Shown here: one piece after another, positions 26,975 through 40,233 of the stretch | Layout: every line of letters starts with the position of its first letter | How positions within the stretch are numbered: position 1 is the first letter of the stretch | Notes under the pieces: model-generated | Seen by the model: the letters and a program-made list of their open reading frames with translations, nothing else | Databases searched by the model: none | What the model was told of the DNA's origin: nothing | Translations under genes and position numbers: made by a program | Assembly: GCA_006937955.1 (NCBI GenBank) | Contig: SSNP01000014.1 | Coordinates: 312,634-376,633, forward strand | Reading direction: 5' to 3' | Source: Pachypanchax playfairii | Taxonomy: Eukaryota; Chordata; Actinopteri; Cyprinodontiformes; Aplocheilidae | Length of the DNA: 64,000 nucleotides

Positions 26975-27325
26975 GAGCCCGTAGCCTAGTGGTGAGGGAG
27001 ATTGCCTCTTGATTAGAAGACCGGGATTTGATCCCCAGTGCTTACAGGCTATGTGTCGAAGTATCCTTTGGGAAGATACTGAACCCACAACTGCCCCGGG
27101 GCGGTCATAGTCTTATTGGGAAGGAGGTCGTCCCGGCAGAGGCTGCGTGTTGAAATCCTTGGGTAAGATACTGAACCCCACGAATACCCCCCAGGCGCTG
27201 TGCAAAATGGCTGCCCTCTGCTGCTCAGAAATAAGGATAGGTCAAATGCAGAGCCCGAATTTCCCCAAGAGGGATCAATAAGGTATACATTATTATTATT
27301 ATTATAGTTGTTGTTGTTGTTATAT
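26975..27325 (+). mobile_element. tRNA-derived SINE
   Basis: The head GAGCCCGTAGCCTAGTGGTG contains an A-box-like segment (about 26982-26993), and GATTTGATCCC at 27025-27035 matches 8 of 11 positions of the Pol III B box, at tRNA-like spacing. The body has two diverged copies of one unit ('gaagtatcctttgggaagat' near 27058 and 'gaaatccttgggtaagat' near 27152). It ends in ATT and GTT simple repeats. Similar SINEs are common in percomorph fish, but I cannot assign a family name with certainty. Confidence 0.72.
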
Positions 27326-30300
27326 CCTGTGCCGTCCACCTGTAGCTGTCTCAATAGTCCTCATATGTGTGCCACCTCTTGGAATCTGCTTAGATTATCT
27401 TATGTGTTGTTAGTGTATTCCCATGCCATGTTTAAACTCATGCCATGTCATATAAAGCACCAGATACTAATATAACAGAATAGAAAACTTTGGTAAAGTG
27501 AATACAGTTCATATTATATACTACAGTCAGGCCTCTCTGCAGCCTGATACTTTCTGTGTGTGTTAGAAGCATCACTTGATGTGCTTGGAACAACTCACCA
27601 CAGCACTCCTGGTGTGTTTTCAGCTTAACATTTAAAATGGTTTCGACTTCTGTTGACCTAAGTTGTTGAGAACTGAATAAAAACACATTTAGAAGTTCCT
27701 TGGATACTTTTCTCAGCAGAATAAAGAGTGATTATGATTGAGTGTAGAAATCAACATGAATCTAGGTCATATTCTTAAGTAATGTGTTAAGATTTGACAC
27801 TGTGCCAGTGATTTTTTTGTGTCCATTTGTATCAGATCTTGTGAAAATGTGCTGCTGAGACACAGATGGGCCTCCAACAAAAGTAATTTTCTGCTTGTTT
27901 GTTAATCTGAAAAATCCCCAGTTTGTGCCAGAATGTACAGATGATGTGTAGGTTGTTTAAACTTGGTTTGCTGCTTCTCTCAGAGTCTGTTCTGCAACAC
28001 AGAGGACGACAGTTTGATACGTCTATCACCATTCACTGCTGTCTCTGTGTTAAGTTCCACCTTTGGCTTTTTTACATGAAATAGTTTGGACACTGATAAA
28101 ATCCATTTTGTTGCTTTGTAATTATTTGATAATTGGATTCCTGCCAAAATATATGAAACACGGTTTAGATTTTATACACTGACCTGGTTTAACTATCATT
28201 GTCTCATGATTTCATCCATCCATACTGACGACAATCCCTCCAAATATACTGGATTTACTGTAACTTACTAAGCATTAAGAACAAATAGATAAAAGGCTGC
28301 AAACATCTTTATGATATTAACTACATTAGATATAAAAATCTCAGTTATATTGTGTTGCATTGCTATCAATTTATTTGTACTTCCCAGAACAGTTTTAGAG
28401 TAAATTATAACTTTGGTTCAGTTAATTTTATTATTTTATCCACAGATCAAAGCAAATGAGATGAAATTGAGTAATTAACAACTATAAATTATCATGCATG
28501 CCCCCAAAGATCCGCTATCCAGAAAATTTGCAATTATATCTTATGTTTGATATATCATGTGTTTTACCTTTTTATTTTATTTTATTTTTAAAAAGAACTT
28601 GTAAAGCCTGACTAGGTGCAACAAATATGGAAACCATTTTTAAGGAGACAAACAGAAGAAATGTATTAGAGGTCGATGTTCTGTTTAAGTGAAAGTCTAA
28701 TTTATAACATAAATTAAAATTTATATTTCAATAATTAAGAAAAACCTCATCTGTGTTTTGGAAATTAAAATGTTAAACAATTGTTATCCTGTTTTTTTTT
28801 TTTTTTGTTCCTGAATCCCTGCCCAACATTGAAATTATAAATTTTAGAATGATTCAGTGCATTTGATTTATTTAAATGGTGATGCTGTGAGTCTGGTATC
28901 ACTTTCATTTACTGGTGATTGGAAATTCAGAAAATGAAATGATCTGAATTCAAATTGATGACCAATCTCACCGGAAAATTCTAAATAGTGTATTTTTACC
29001 AGCAGCATTAGGGTGGTGGTGCTAACTTACCAGAAAGGGGACCAGGGAGTGTCATAACCACACTCAGGCTTCTCATTAAAGACTCTTTGCAGCAAGTGAG
29101 TCTTTGCAGGCACGAGTTCACGTGACGGCAGGTTGGAGATGGCGATGGACTAATGAATTGGGACTTCAACTGCAGTTATGACGGCATTTTTTTAATCTGT
29201 TGTGGTGAAGAAGAAGCAGATCCAAAAGGCAAAGTTTTTTATTTACCGATCAGACTACCCTTAGACCCTCGTATGATCATAAGATCTGGATCTTGATTCA
29301 AAGAACAAGATCTTGTAAACAAGAGGGTGAGTTTAATTTTATCTGTTGGGTGGCTGGGCTCAGTCTGGAAATCTGACATGGTATGAATTCTGCTTGTGCC
29401 ATTTAAGAAAAGCCAAATGGAGTAAAATTCAGATCATGTCACAGAAAACGTAAAATTGGAATAAAATGCTTGTAACCCCTAAAAACTAACAATCCATGTT
29501 CTCTAACGTGCTTCAAATATCCTAACACTTTAACTGATGGAAAACAGTACGTATAAATCTGCTGACTGGGGTTAAAACTAGAATTAATGGCGTGATATTT
29601 TTAGTATTTGTTAGTGCTGCTGCAGCAGTGATCTGCTGTGTGACAGCACATGGCAGGTTTGTATCCCCTCCGGACGTCTTAACTCGTCTTCTTCCCCATC
29701 ATCTGCTTCTCCAATGTTACATTCGGCTGTGAATTAACTAGTGATACCGGTAATAGGTTATAAGATGCTCATCCATAGATACAGTTTTAAAGCCCTTTTT
29801 CTGTTTTATTTGACGGTGATTTTTTTTTCATTGACCATTCACCTGCAATTATAGATTGAAAGCCATATCATGAAGCAGTTAAAACCCTCCTGTGAGGCGA
29901 TTTTTAGAGCCGGCCTTTCAAGATGATTTTTACAACAAAAAAATAGCTCTGCTTCAATTTGTAATATTCAAAGTAGCAGATAACATAATACCATTTAAAA
30001 ATGCCCCCTTGTAAGTCACATTACCTTGAAATAATAGAAAATAAACTAATACAAAGAGCACTCACTGTTGGCTTATTACTGCTGATCAAACGCAAGATGA
30101 AAGGAAAAGAGGGGAAAAGATGATGAGACTTTCAAAAATTCCTCCTTATGTCTTTTTATGTATCAAGACAACACAGTGATGGAGGCCTTGATGGAAAAAG
30201 GTGCTTACATGCAGGATTGCATGAGAAGATACACACTCAAACATGCTTAAGTACCCTAAAAAACATACTGTCAGATCTACATAATTCATGGCAGATGTTT

Positions 30301-30710
30301 TACTATGCAAGATGAGTTTTTATGGCAAACTTGAATGTCACATTTATGTGTAAAGAGATTGAAAGAGTGTATTTTTTCTATTACATATATTTATGATATG
30401 AAAGACACAAGCTGCAATTCACAAATTAATGTTGTAGGTGCAAATTAGGGGGTTTTGAATCCATCTAATTCTTGAAGTCGTCACAAAGATTAAAACTCCA
30501 AGACAGTTTGCCCAAAATTAAATGATGCATTGATTTCAAGAAAAAAAAAAACCTTCTATGTAAATTATTGTCAGTACAAAAAGCATTTCATACTCAAAGA
30601 TCAACATGTTTGTCAGTATAGACCATGGGATGACAAAACAAAAAAATAGAACTATATTAATTAATAAGAGTCAACTTTTACTTAAAAAAAAAGCTGCAGT
30701 TGTTTTGTTA

Positions 30711-30820
30711 TATTTTATTTTATTTTATTTTATTTTATTTTATTTTATTTTATTTTATTTTATTTTATTTTATTTTATTTTATTTTATTTTATTTTATTT
30801 TTGTTTGTTTGTTTGTTTTT
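30711..30820. repeat. (TTTTA)n pentanucleotide microsatellite with (GTTT)n end
   Basis: About 18 uninterrupted TTTTA units followed by four GTTT units. An apparent ORF rich in Phe-Tyr-Ile-Leu across it is a repeat artefact. Confidence 0.97.
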
Positions 30821-33800
30821 TGTCCTGAAGGGGTGCAACTAAAGGTTCCATTGCATCCAGCCACTGGGAGCCCTTCTCTTGTCACAGCTATAACTTTTGC
30901 AATACGTCCCTATGTATAGATACATTTTATGTTTTACAGATGCATCTAGCATGTCGTAGTTACTGTCTCCTGAGAACTGGTGATATTTGCATCTCAGAAG
31001 AAGAAGAACAACCTGCTCCTCTGCTACCTTCACAAAAAGAGGGCAGGCAAATCAGCAAAACTTCAAACTATCAATTTTTGCATCTACAAGTAAATTCTCA
31101 CAAAACATGCGCATTATCCAACTGTTCAGAACACCAAAAGCTTATGGTTATAATCAGACCCGGCGCCAGGACAATTTAGATGGGGGGGCAGCAGTTTATT
31201 TTGGGGGGGCACGGTTTTTATTTAACCCGTTAGCGTTTTTACCTCCTGTTGGCAGTATGTTACATATTTCTGGGTCAAAACTGCTCTTTTTGACACTCTA
31301 TGTCCATATTCCACATTTATATTTAAAAACGGACTGGGTGAGGAAGGTTCTGGAGTTTTTCTGAACGATCGTTTTGTTCTAGATCGGTGGTCAGAAAATT
31401 TGTTTTTGTTCTCCAAAAGGAGCTGCGGTTGAACCACTGTCAAGACCCTGCTGTGTACCTGCTTTGTGTATGTGAGTGAGCCATCTTCCTTGATAGAAGA
31501 TCTTTGGTTACGTCGCGCCGATTCGGAGGGAAATGAACAGAACGTTTTCTTGTTGCTCGAACACAAACCAGTTCCTAACAACAAACAGAAAACACAACAA
31601 GCCCTGCTTCTTCCATGTCGATTATTTTTGATATTTTTCTGCTGCTTTTATCTGTGATGCTACTCCCTGCTGAACCTGCCCTGATGCACTCAAAGAAAAA
31701 TAATGTAATGCAACTCACCATCCCAGAGCTATCATCTTGAACAAAAACAATCCTTTTACATCCAGTTAATGTACTCCAACAAAGTAGTCTTCCTCAATCC
31801 AATTCTCCTGCTTAAAACCTTTGTAAGTTCCTTTCTTGTGTGTATTTCTCTGACTGTTTACATCATGACTACCAATTAACACATGCTTCTTCTTCTTCTT
31901 GATAATCCTTCACGACTAGGAAACAAGGAATTAGTGCAATACTGCCACCAACTTGCTTGAGGTGAAGAATATCATTCAAATGACGGTGGTAGACAGGTGG
32001 TGACGAGTTTTACCCACAATGCACTTATCGGTGATTCGGTTGTCAAGTTGCGCATCATAACGCGACATGTGAGAGTGAAAATAAAGACAGTCATGCAGCA
32101 CAACATTTTATTGAATATTTTACACCTACGACATCACTAAAGTCAGTCGTTCTTCTAAAGTTTTTGGCAACCATGATTCAAACTTGACTGGCTAACTGAT
32201 ATAAACTCTGCATAGATCTGCATTTAGTTGTTGTTTAGTTGCATGTTCTTCTGGTATTCAGTTGTTAAACAGCCAGCTTGCTTCTCTATAGCTTTTCTCT
32301 AATACATATGAATGTGGATGAGGTACGACTCTCACATCACACTTCTGAGCTGGGCCCATCATGGACATCATGGATGCCTGGTTTTAACTCATTTCAACAG
32401 AAAGTATTATTCTGGAAATTATTTATTCAGTAGAAGCCCCATATGCAAAGCAACAGGTATGCTGTTTAATATGTATGTATGTATGCATTCATGTATTTGT
32501 TTGTTTGTATGAGCATAAAGAAAATTAAATAGGCTTTGTTTCTAGTGAGAAAGTACTGGTGAAGCAATAAAAAGGTCAAAAGGTTCTAGTTGTAATCAGC
32601 TCCAGTAAAAGGGAGCTGCTGATTCTTATGTTCTGCAGTACCAAGTGTCATCTTTTTGATAAGCCTCGTGGCCCCTAGAGTTCATTTCCACAACTTTCCA
32701 GGACCAAACGTGATATGAAGGTGCAAAAATAATAACAAGTACAATCATGTTGTATTTGATTCATGTACATGACTTAAGGGAAAGAAGGTGAATGTAGTGT
32801 TTGTGTGTGAGCTAGAGAGAGAGAGATAGTGAGACAGTTAAAGGGAGAGAGACTGACAAAAACACTGAATAATGTAATACTTTACTACAGAAACACTGGT
32901 AACACTTTTTTTCCTGTCAACATACTCAACATGTCCCTGAATATATGTAATTACTAAGTAACTCATGCACGCAGTCACTCAAAACAAACTCCACAGCTCC
33001 ATTAGAGACTGTTTCATTCACAGCATCAGCTCTCAAGCTTAATCAATACTGTCCATGACAAGCCAACAGATCCTCTCAGTGGAATCATTCGTCAACTGAG
33101 ATATGGCTTCAGCTGTGATAAGAGATTGGAACACAATCTCAAGGTAAACATATCTGATTGTTTTTTTATTACACTACATATTAGCCCTTTTTTGTAGATG
33201 ATGCCCTTTAATAACTTTTTAATTTTCTTCTCCAGTCCTGAGCCCTGGGTGACACACAGGGTGCTTTATCTCTATTATAAAGCACCTGATTGGCCCCACT
33301 TGCAACCACCATTTATTTAAATGAGAGATATTACAGTTGTTGAGCATTTTACATGCAATTGAATTGGCTGAACAGCCTGCTCTCATGAATCTTTGATTGT
33401 GCAGTTCAACAAATTGGTAAATGGCTCTCAGGGGCAAAAAAAAAAATCAAAGCAATTGTAGGAAAATGACATGAGAAGAGACAGTTGAATTTATTTATAC
33501 AGGAAGATGACGCATTAAATGTTGAATTTCTATGAGATCGATCAGTTAGACTACAATGTTCTACTTAAAAAAACATTGATTCTCAAAAGTACCATCACAG
33601 TTGATGCAGATACTATTTCACAAACCTTTAAATTATATATTTTATTTTTGTTTTATTTTATTTTTCACGTGAATTCTTTGATTATTTGCAGCAGAAAACA
33701 GAAGTGGGGCTAGCTAGCTGTAGCACATCTAGTTCACTGGGGAATATTTGGGGTTGGAAATTCAGAATATTTCTACACCAAAAACTGTCATGCAAAAGAT

Positions 33801-33846
33801 TTTGACAGTGTACATGTTTAAAAAACAGTAGTTGTGTGAAATGCTA

Positions 33847-34321
33847 TTAAAGACCCACTCCGATCATCTTTTGAGCTATTTTAAAGCGCCTCAGTGGTCT
33901 TTAAATTATGATTATGGTGTTTTTGTCCAAAATCACAAAACCTGTCCATTTTTGTAGTTTTTGCATAGCAGCAATAGCTCAATAGCAATTCACCTCTGTG
34001 CTCTGGGTGGAACTGTTGGCACGGAGGATCTCCCTGCCCCTCTCTGTTGCTGAGAGCTCTCTGTTTATGCTAGCACTATCGCTAGTTTACAGCTAGTGGA
34101 GTAGGAGCTTGTGGCCTGCCCAGTGGCTTTTCTATGTCACAAATCCAGGTTTTTAGACTGTATTTTTACATCTGCTACTGATTCACAGAGATTTGAATGC
34201 AGAAATACTCAGAAATGCAATTTTGAGCTTAATTTTCTTAATTTCCACTAGCATCAGAAAAATGCCACAAGAACATGTTAACAACACGAAAAACATGATT
34301 TTCACCGGAGTGGGTCTTTAA
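33847..34321. mobile_element. second TTAA-flanked MITE (Kolobok/T2-like)
   Basis: The left end is TTAA-AGACCCACTCCG and the right end CGGAGTGGGTCT-TTAA, giving 12-bp perfect inverted termini inside a TTAA duplication. Unit length is 475 bp. No transposase is present. Termini beginning AGA resemble those of the 542-bp element at 16721-17262, but the interiors are unrelated by eye. Confidence 0.75.
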
Positions 34322-36140
34322 TTTTTTGATACTAGAGTTGACTTAAAAATGTAGAAATCTACTTTGGAACAGGTTCTGCTTGTACTAGGATGTGTTTCAT
34401 TAGAACTAATCTCTATTCTTCTAACTGAGGTAGTCCAAAGAGCTATCTGAGACATTACCCAGCCGTTCTGCAGAAATCCACTTCTGAACTTCAACTTCAA
34501 CTTTTAAATAGACAGTCTGGAATATGTTGTCAATGCTTTAAACAGGAGTTCTATTTATTTTTATTTTATGTCTGAACTACCTTTTTTCATATAGCACACT
34601 ACTCTTGACAACATAATTTTGTTTGCCAACAAAAAATTGGCCAACGCTGTGCATTTCTGTCTTTCTTCCTGCAATAACATTTGTTAGATGTCATTTTATC
34701 AAATGTCAGAGCAGTCATAACACATGGCCAGCTGCTGACTGTTTCTATAAAGCACTTTTTGACATCAAGAAATTGCCATTGTGAAAAAAAAAAGTTCCTT
34801 TTGTCAAACAGGAGGGAGTTTTTTTTCTTACACACCAGGTATTTCCTTCTCCCTGCCTGGTCTTCTTTCATCCAATGTGACACCCTTTCAGCTTACCCAG
34901 TATGCTGCAACCATTTTTTGCCTTGAGCCTCAATAAACCCTCCTTCTGTGCACTGCACTGGCACCCAGTGGCTGCTCACGCTTGCTTCAAAGCATTGCTT
35001 TTAGTTGTTATCCTACAAAGCTATCAAGGGTATACTGTCCAGTGATTGCTTTGTGTGAGAGACTGCTGACCGTCTCACACTCTGCTTTTGCTTCACTGTC
35101 CTTCTCTGTGGTTTGCTGAACGTTGCTCAGTCCGATTTCGACTGTTCAACACCGTCTCAGTTCCTTTTTCTCGGGCGTCCCAGTAGACATGCACATTGTT
35201 TTTTGTTGTTTTTTTTTCCTATCTCAGTCATGACTGCAATTACTTCCTCTTGAGAAATTTTGAAAACTGCCTGGTCTGCACTTTACATCTGTGCCCACCA
35301 GATCCCAGAAGATCCTACATTTTCTTCTGACAAACCCACAGACACATTAGAACACCCTTCTTTAGTTGGTGTTTTTGTTGTGTAATTTAATTAGAATGTG
35401 CACAGCTTGTTTATTGACTACCACATAATTACTGAAAGTCATTGCATGAAAAATGCTGAGCTGCTCGCTTTCCATCTTTTAGCTGTAGCTCCATGATGTC
35501 AAAGCAGGATCTCTTGGAGATCATTCATTAGGAGCAGCAACATAAGCGCACGTTAAATACTTGGTTGACTGGCTTGTCCTTTGACAAAGAGACAGAGCAA
35601 CCTCTTGTGGTTAGATTTATAACTGCGCTTTCATTTTCTTTTCCAGTAGAAAATTGGATTTCACAGATTTATAACTGCTCACCAATTTTTACGGCATTTA
35701 AAAATTTATTGAAACTTACCTAAATCACAAACTTCCTTTTTAAGCAATATTTTAATCCATAGGTCCTTAAACAAAATATAGGTTTAAGCGTGCTGTCATT
35801 TTTTAATCTTTTTTTTTATTATTTTAGGGCTTTTTCTTAACTGTCAAATCCCAAAATAATATTGTCAGAGGATTGTAACCATGACTACTTGCTAGTTTAT
35901 GTATGCAAACTTTGCTATTAACCGTGTTAAACAGGGATAAAGTTAAAAACACAAACAACTGTGTTACTATTTTTTAATATTTGTTTATTTTTTATTTATT
36001 AGATAATGATTATAAAATGAAAACATTAGCAGAAAATCTTGATTGCAACTGATGTGTTTTTTTTTTGCCATCTCAGATGCTGATATATACTTTATTAGTT
36101 TTCGAACATAACTTAACCCGCAAAGTCCGTTTATTGCAAT

Positions 36141-36170
36141 AAAAAAAAAAAAAAAAAAACAACAACAACA
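36141..36170. repeat. poly(A) run with (CAA)n
   Basis: Nineteen consecutive A bases precede several CAA units. This may be an expanded tail of a lost retroposon, but no body is recognisable upstream. Confidence 0.85.
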
Positions 36171-36410
36171 TAAAGTTGGTATGCAAAATCTGCTGCAAAT
36201 TAGCTTAAAAAAACAAGTTATATAAAAAGGTCACACATGTTCAATTAGCAGCTCAGAACAAAGACACTCGTAGCTTTTGTAACCTTTTGCACCGAGGGTC
36301 TGTTTGTTTATTCAGTTCTCTTTTCCTCTGGGAATTAGGATGTATTTGTTTCCCTACAAAAGCAGCTTCTAAGTGAGAGGAACAATAGAAGATTCTGTAT
36401 AGCTTACACC

Positions 36411-36613
36411 AGCGTTTCTCTGATCCGGTCCTCTAGGGCTGTTGTCCTGCGTGTTTTAGATCTTTTTCCTGTCCAACATACCTGATTTAAACGATTGGAG
36501 TCCAGCAGAAATGTGTTAATCAGTCAGTAACTGAAATCAGGTGTGTGAAAGAAGGGAAACATGTAAAACCTGTTGGTGTGTGGTACTCAAGGACAAGAAT
36601 TGAGAAATAGTGG
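36411..36613. mobile_element. palindromic hAT-type MITE with 8-bp target duplication
   Basis: The element starts AGCGTTTCTC and ends GAGAAATAGTGG (imperfect inverted termini). It is flanked by CTTACACC (36403-36410) and TTTACACC (36614-36621), an 8-bp duplication with one difference, as expected for hAT. Inside, 'ctgatttaaacgattggagt' and 'gaaatcaggtgtgtgaaaga' form part of a loose stem. A diverged relative lies at 49645-49797. Confidence 0.75.
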
Positions 36614-37313
36614 TTTACACCTTGCAAAATGTTGTTTCCCCTGTTTTATACATACAGCTGAATCAGTCTAAAACTCATTGTATTGTGATAAATAATGTTT
36701 TGTCATGAACCAGTGTGCTGGCTGCTTTCTTACTGTTTCATACTGCATTTCTAAATTCCTGCATGTCCAGCTTTAAAGGATACATTAAAGATAACTGTAA
36801 TTATTTGTATTTTTGATCCCATCAGTTTCAAAAATCTTACTTTTTCCTTGAATGGCTCATAACTCTTAAACAGGCTGAAAAGAAATGACAACAGTAATAA
36901 AACGAAGCCATTCTCAGATCTAAGATACTGAATTGTTGTTGGTTTGAAATATCTGACCAGTTTTGTGATGTGAGACAACTTTTTAAACATGGTTGCTCAT
37001 TCCAACAATGATTAGACAAGATCTACCAGCATCGTATATGCATCACCACTCAAATGATGGATAGACACATGTTTTTCTTCACAGAAAGGCTCAAAAATAG
37101 CTTTATTTCATATCCAATTTTCTCACGGATGGACGCATTCGATTCTATTCTGTTTCTATAAACAATTTTTATGTTACAAAACAACAAGAGGAGAGAAAGA
37201 GTGTAGCTGTGGGCTGCAGAGCGCAAATCAGAAAGGTTTACTGCTGTTACAAGGCTGAGCATAAAACAAACTATTGTTACTGTTTGTCCTCAGATAGAAA
37301 TACTGGCCTTGCA

Positions 37314-37317
37314 AAAA

Positions 37318-37360
<43 letters not shown>

Positions 37361-37361
37361 C
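37314..37361. repeat. (AAAT)n microsatellite
   Basis: About 12 uninterrupted AAAT units. Confidence 0.96.
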
Positions 37362-40108
37362 AAAAAGGAAAGAAGAGGATTAGCTAAGGATTTAAAAATA
37401 TATGTTATAGATATTCATATATTTTTCACCAGATGAATATTATTAGGAATATTGAATAACAAATGTGGTGTTTTGTAGTTTTCCATTTAAATGTGAAGTG
37501 TTTTCTATAGAAGGGAGGCTGCCAGGAGGAGCTTCATGTCTGCTGCCCTTAATGAACACACATGGGAACTAAATGAAATCTAAATAAATGTGCAAGTTTT
37601 GTTTCTTCCTTTTTAGTATCTATCTAGAAGCAGATCTACTGGAGTGATCTGAAGCATGGATGGTTGTTATAGGAGTTCTCGTGCAGCTTTTGAAAGCCTA
37701 GCTTGAGTGCAGATAGAAAGAGACACCTTAGACTTTGTCTCTTTTGCATTTACAAAAAAAAAAAAAAACTTATGCATATATCACATTGGAGGTTAAAGGA
37801 GAGAAAAAACACAATGAAATTTCATTTCAAAACACATACAGGTGAATTCATCCAGATTATTGATGGGGGAGTAGAATGTGACCAACGACGGATACAGATT
37901 TGTTTGCAAACAAATTACACATATTGTGATAAAGAACTGTATTAAAACTTTAGAAACTAATTTTAGGAACTCTTAAGTGTAATTAATACCTGTTATTAAA
38001 AAGTTGCATTCCTTTAATGTCCGTGGCATTTGTTCTGGACGTTGAATTACACATGATGATTTATTATCACTGTTCATTGCAAACCTTAATGAGATGCTAC
38101 TGTAATTCATTATTTCAGTTTTCTCCTGTAAAATCTGACTGGTGTTAACATCTGGAGTATTATGCATTTCTGATATCAAATGCTTATACAAAAAACAGAG
38201 AATATGTGTGTAATTTTTAATCGAGGAGGAGATTAGACACATTACTTGCGCTTGATTTGAAATGATGTACTTTCCATGTAAATTGCACTCATTTGATGTA
38301 GTTGGATAGACAATTACAGGCACAATGCAGAAACAAATAGTCCCATTCACTTCAATAGTTCAGATTCAGTTATATAAAAATATTTCAATTAATTGTAAAT
38401 AGTAATTACATAATCACATTAAATTCACATAATTATATGTTAATAGTAAAAAAAACTCAACTAGCAAAATTGAGATAAAAAGTTTAATATAGAAAAGTTT
38501 TTTTTTTTTCTTTATATCATCCAGAAAATAAAGTTGATGAAATTAAAATTTGGGTTTTGTTGATCCTTTTTCCTGCCTACTTTCTAAAAATATAGATATT
38601 ATCTAAAATCAATGAAATTTCAAGTTATTTGATTTTTTTGTTGTTGGTTTCTATTTAATCAAATGTTCATCTTTTGTTATTTAGCTGTGGGAATTATCTA
38701 AGAGATTTTACACATGTAACATTACATCTCCATGTCTTCGTGGAAAATTTCCTTCTTTGACTGTATTGTTTAGGAATTCCCTCAGGATTGATACTTGCAC
38801 AGCTTTTCTTCCTTCCTCATATTGTTTTCTAAAGAACAAGCTGCATCATTAAGATGTTTTCTTCACACAATAGAATTTTGGGACTCCGATGGGACGATCA
38901 CCAAAGGAACAATAGTGTAAAAAAAAAAATCATTTTAAGGGAAAAAAAGGCAACAATTATTCAGTTTGTCACCTGAAAGTCTTAGAAGTTTTGCACTGTA
39001 ACAAACTCAAATGAAGAAACTTTGTCAAAACCAATAAATATGCTCTTCTTTTCTAATTATTTCTTCACAGAATTTTATTTTTGGTGCCAATCTTGCCACT
39101 TTATTAAAAAAAAAAAAGGTGACACATTCACCTTGGCTCATCAGTCTCATGTAATGAGCTTCTACACAGCGACATCAAAGCCAAGCTGCTTTCTGAAAGT
39201 GCCAGAATCAACTTGTTTTGCCAAAAAGAACGATTATTATGAACATTTTTACAATTTTGGACCAATAAACTGAGTATTTCCATAAGCTATGTTATCAAAA
39301 CTGAATGAGCTTTGTGTCACAACAGACCACCAGGAAGCAGGAATCTTCTTCTAACCTTGAATGAGTGTCGCATAGTAACTAAAGAAGAAGAACTCCTCTC
39401 AAAGTGTCAAGGACAGACCACCTATAGGCTTAAAAATCCATAGAGCTAAAAATCATCTTGCACCCCTGAAAGTTCTTTGAACCACAACCTGAAGCCGACT
39501 GATTTGGTTTAGTAATCAATATGTTTTCTGTGAGCTTAAGCCACGCTAATCTTTTTACAGCACCTCTCCTGTCGCTCTGCCCTCTCATCCCCTGCCCTTG
39601 CAGCCTTGGGTTCTAACTAAGGGGTCATGATTGCTTCTAGCAGGCTTTGTGGAGACAAGATAAAAAATTGATGCCATGAATTGTGAAACCACCCTTCTCC
39701 CATCCTGAGTTTCCATGGCATAAGGACTTAGCCGTGATACTCGGCCCTATGAAAGTGGATTAAGGGGAAATGGGTCGCTCCCGCTTGCCATGCTCAAAAT
39801 GCAGTAGGAATATTTTTGACAGGATATGAACCGGAGCTCCTTCAGTTCAACAAGAATAGGCATGTCAAGCATTAAATGAAGTTTAGCATTCAATGTCCTG
39901 CTTAATCCTGTTGAGGGTTGCCAGGATTGGAGACAGGTGGGAGGAGAGAGCATGAATCTGCTCAAAGACATACGAGTCACATGGAGCTGTTTTCATCAAA
40001 TTCAGAATGATTGGCAGCTCTGATCGTAAAATGCTGAATTTACTACATATTCCTTTAGAAGTAAAGGTCATTTGTGTCTTTTTTAAATTGCCCATTCTTC
40101 TATTTTAG

Positions 40109-40233
40109 GGACAACAACTTTATCAAGGACTTTCCCCAGCTAGCTGATGGTCTCATGGTCATCCCTCTGCCTGTGGAGGAACAGTGTCGCGGGATCTTGT
40201 CAGAGCCGTTGCCCAATCTGCAGCTCCTGTCAG
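40109..40233 (+). CDS. astn2: astrotactin-2 internal exon (MACPF region)
   Basis: 125 bp, acceptor TATTTTAG, donor CAG|GTAAGA. It enters in phase 2 (first base completes Arg) and leaves in phase 1. It encodes DNNFIKDFPQLADGLMVIPL and PVEEQCRGILSEPLPNLQLL then SG. The DFPQLADG block is near-identical to mammalian astrotactins, placing it early in the MACPF fold. A dispersed fish repeat begins only about 16 bp beyond the donor. Confidence 0.94.

Larger units (their letters stand above)
15048..40108 (+). other. astn2: 25-kb astn2 intron
   Basis: Bounded by GTAATTAAAG and CTATTTTAG. Joining the flanks gives MTF-R-DNNFIKDF, continuous with the protein family, so nothing is missing inside. It is the main sink for mobile DNA here: a TTAA-flanked element at 16721-17262, a Tc1-like remnant at 18962-19343, a Harbinger relic at 19374-20049, a Tc1 transposase scrap near 24240-24460, a SINE at 26975-27325, a second TTAA element at 33847-34321 and an hAT MITE at 36411-36613, plus several microsatellites. 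Other ORFs of 60-125 codons show no recognisable domain. Confidence 0.85.

Noticed and set aside
30606..30842. Phe/Tyr/Ile/Leu-rich frame resembling membrane segments
   Set aside because: Product of the TTTTA microsatellite.
31142..31220. CAGACCCGGCGCCAG followed by runs of G, like a hAT-type left end
   Set aside because: No matching right end or 8-bp duplication could be found by eye.
37973..38350. 125-codon minus-strand frame
   Set aside because: No recognisable domain, no splice or promoter context, and composition like the surrounding intron.
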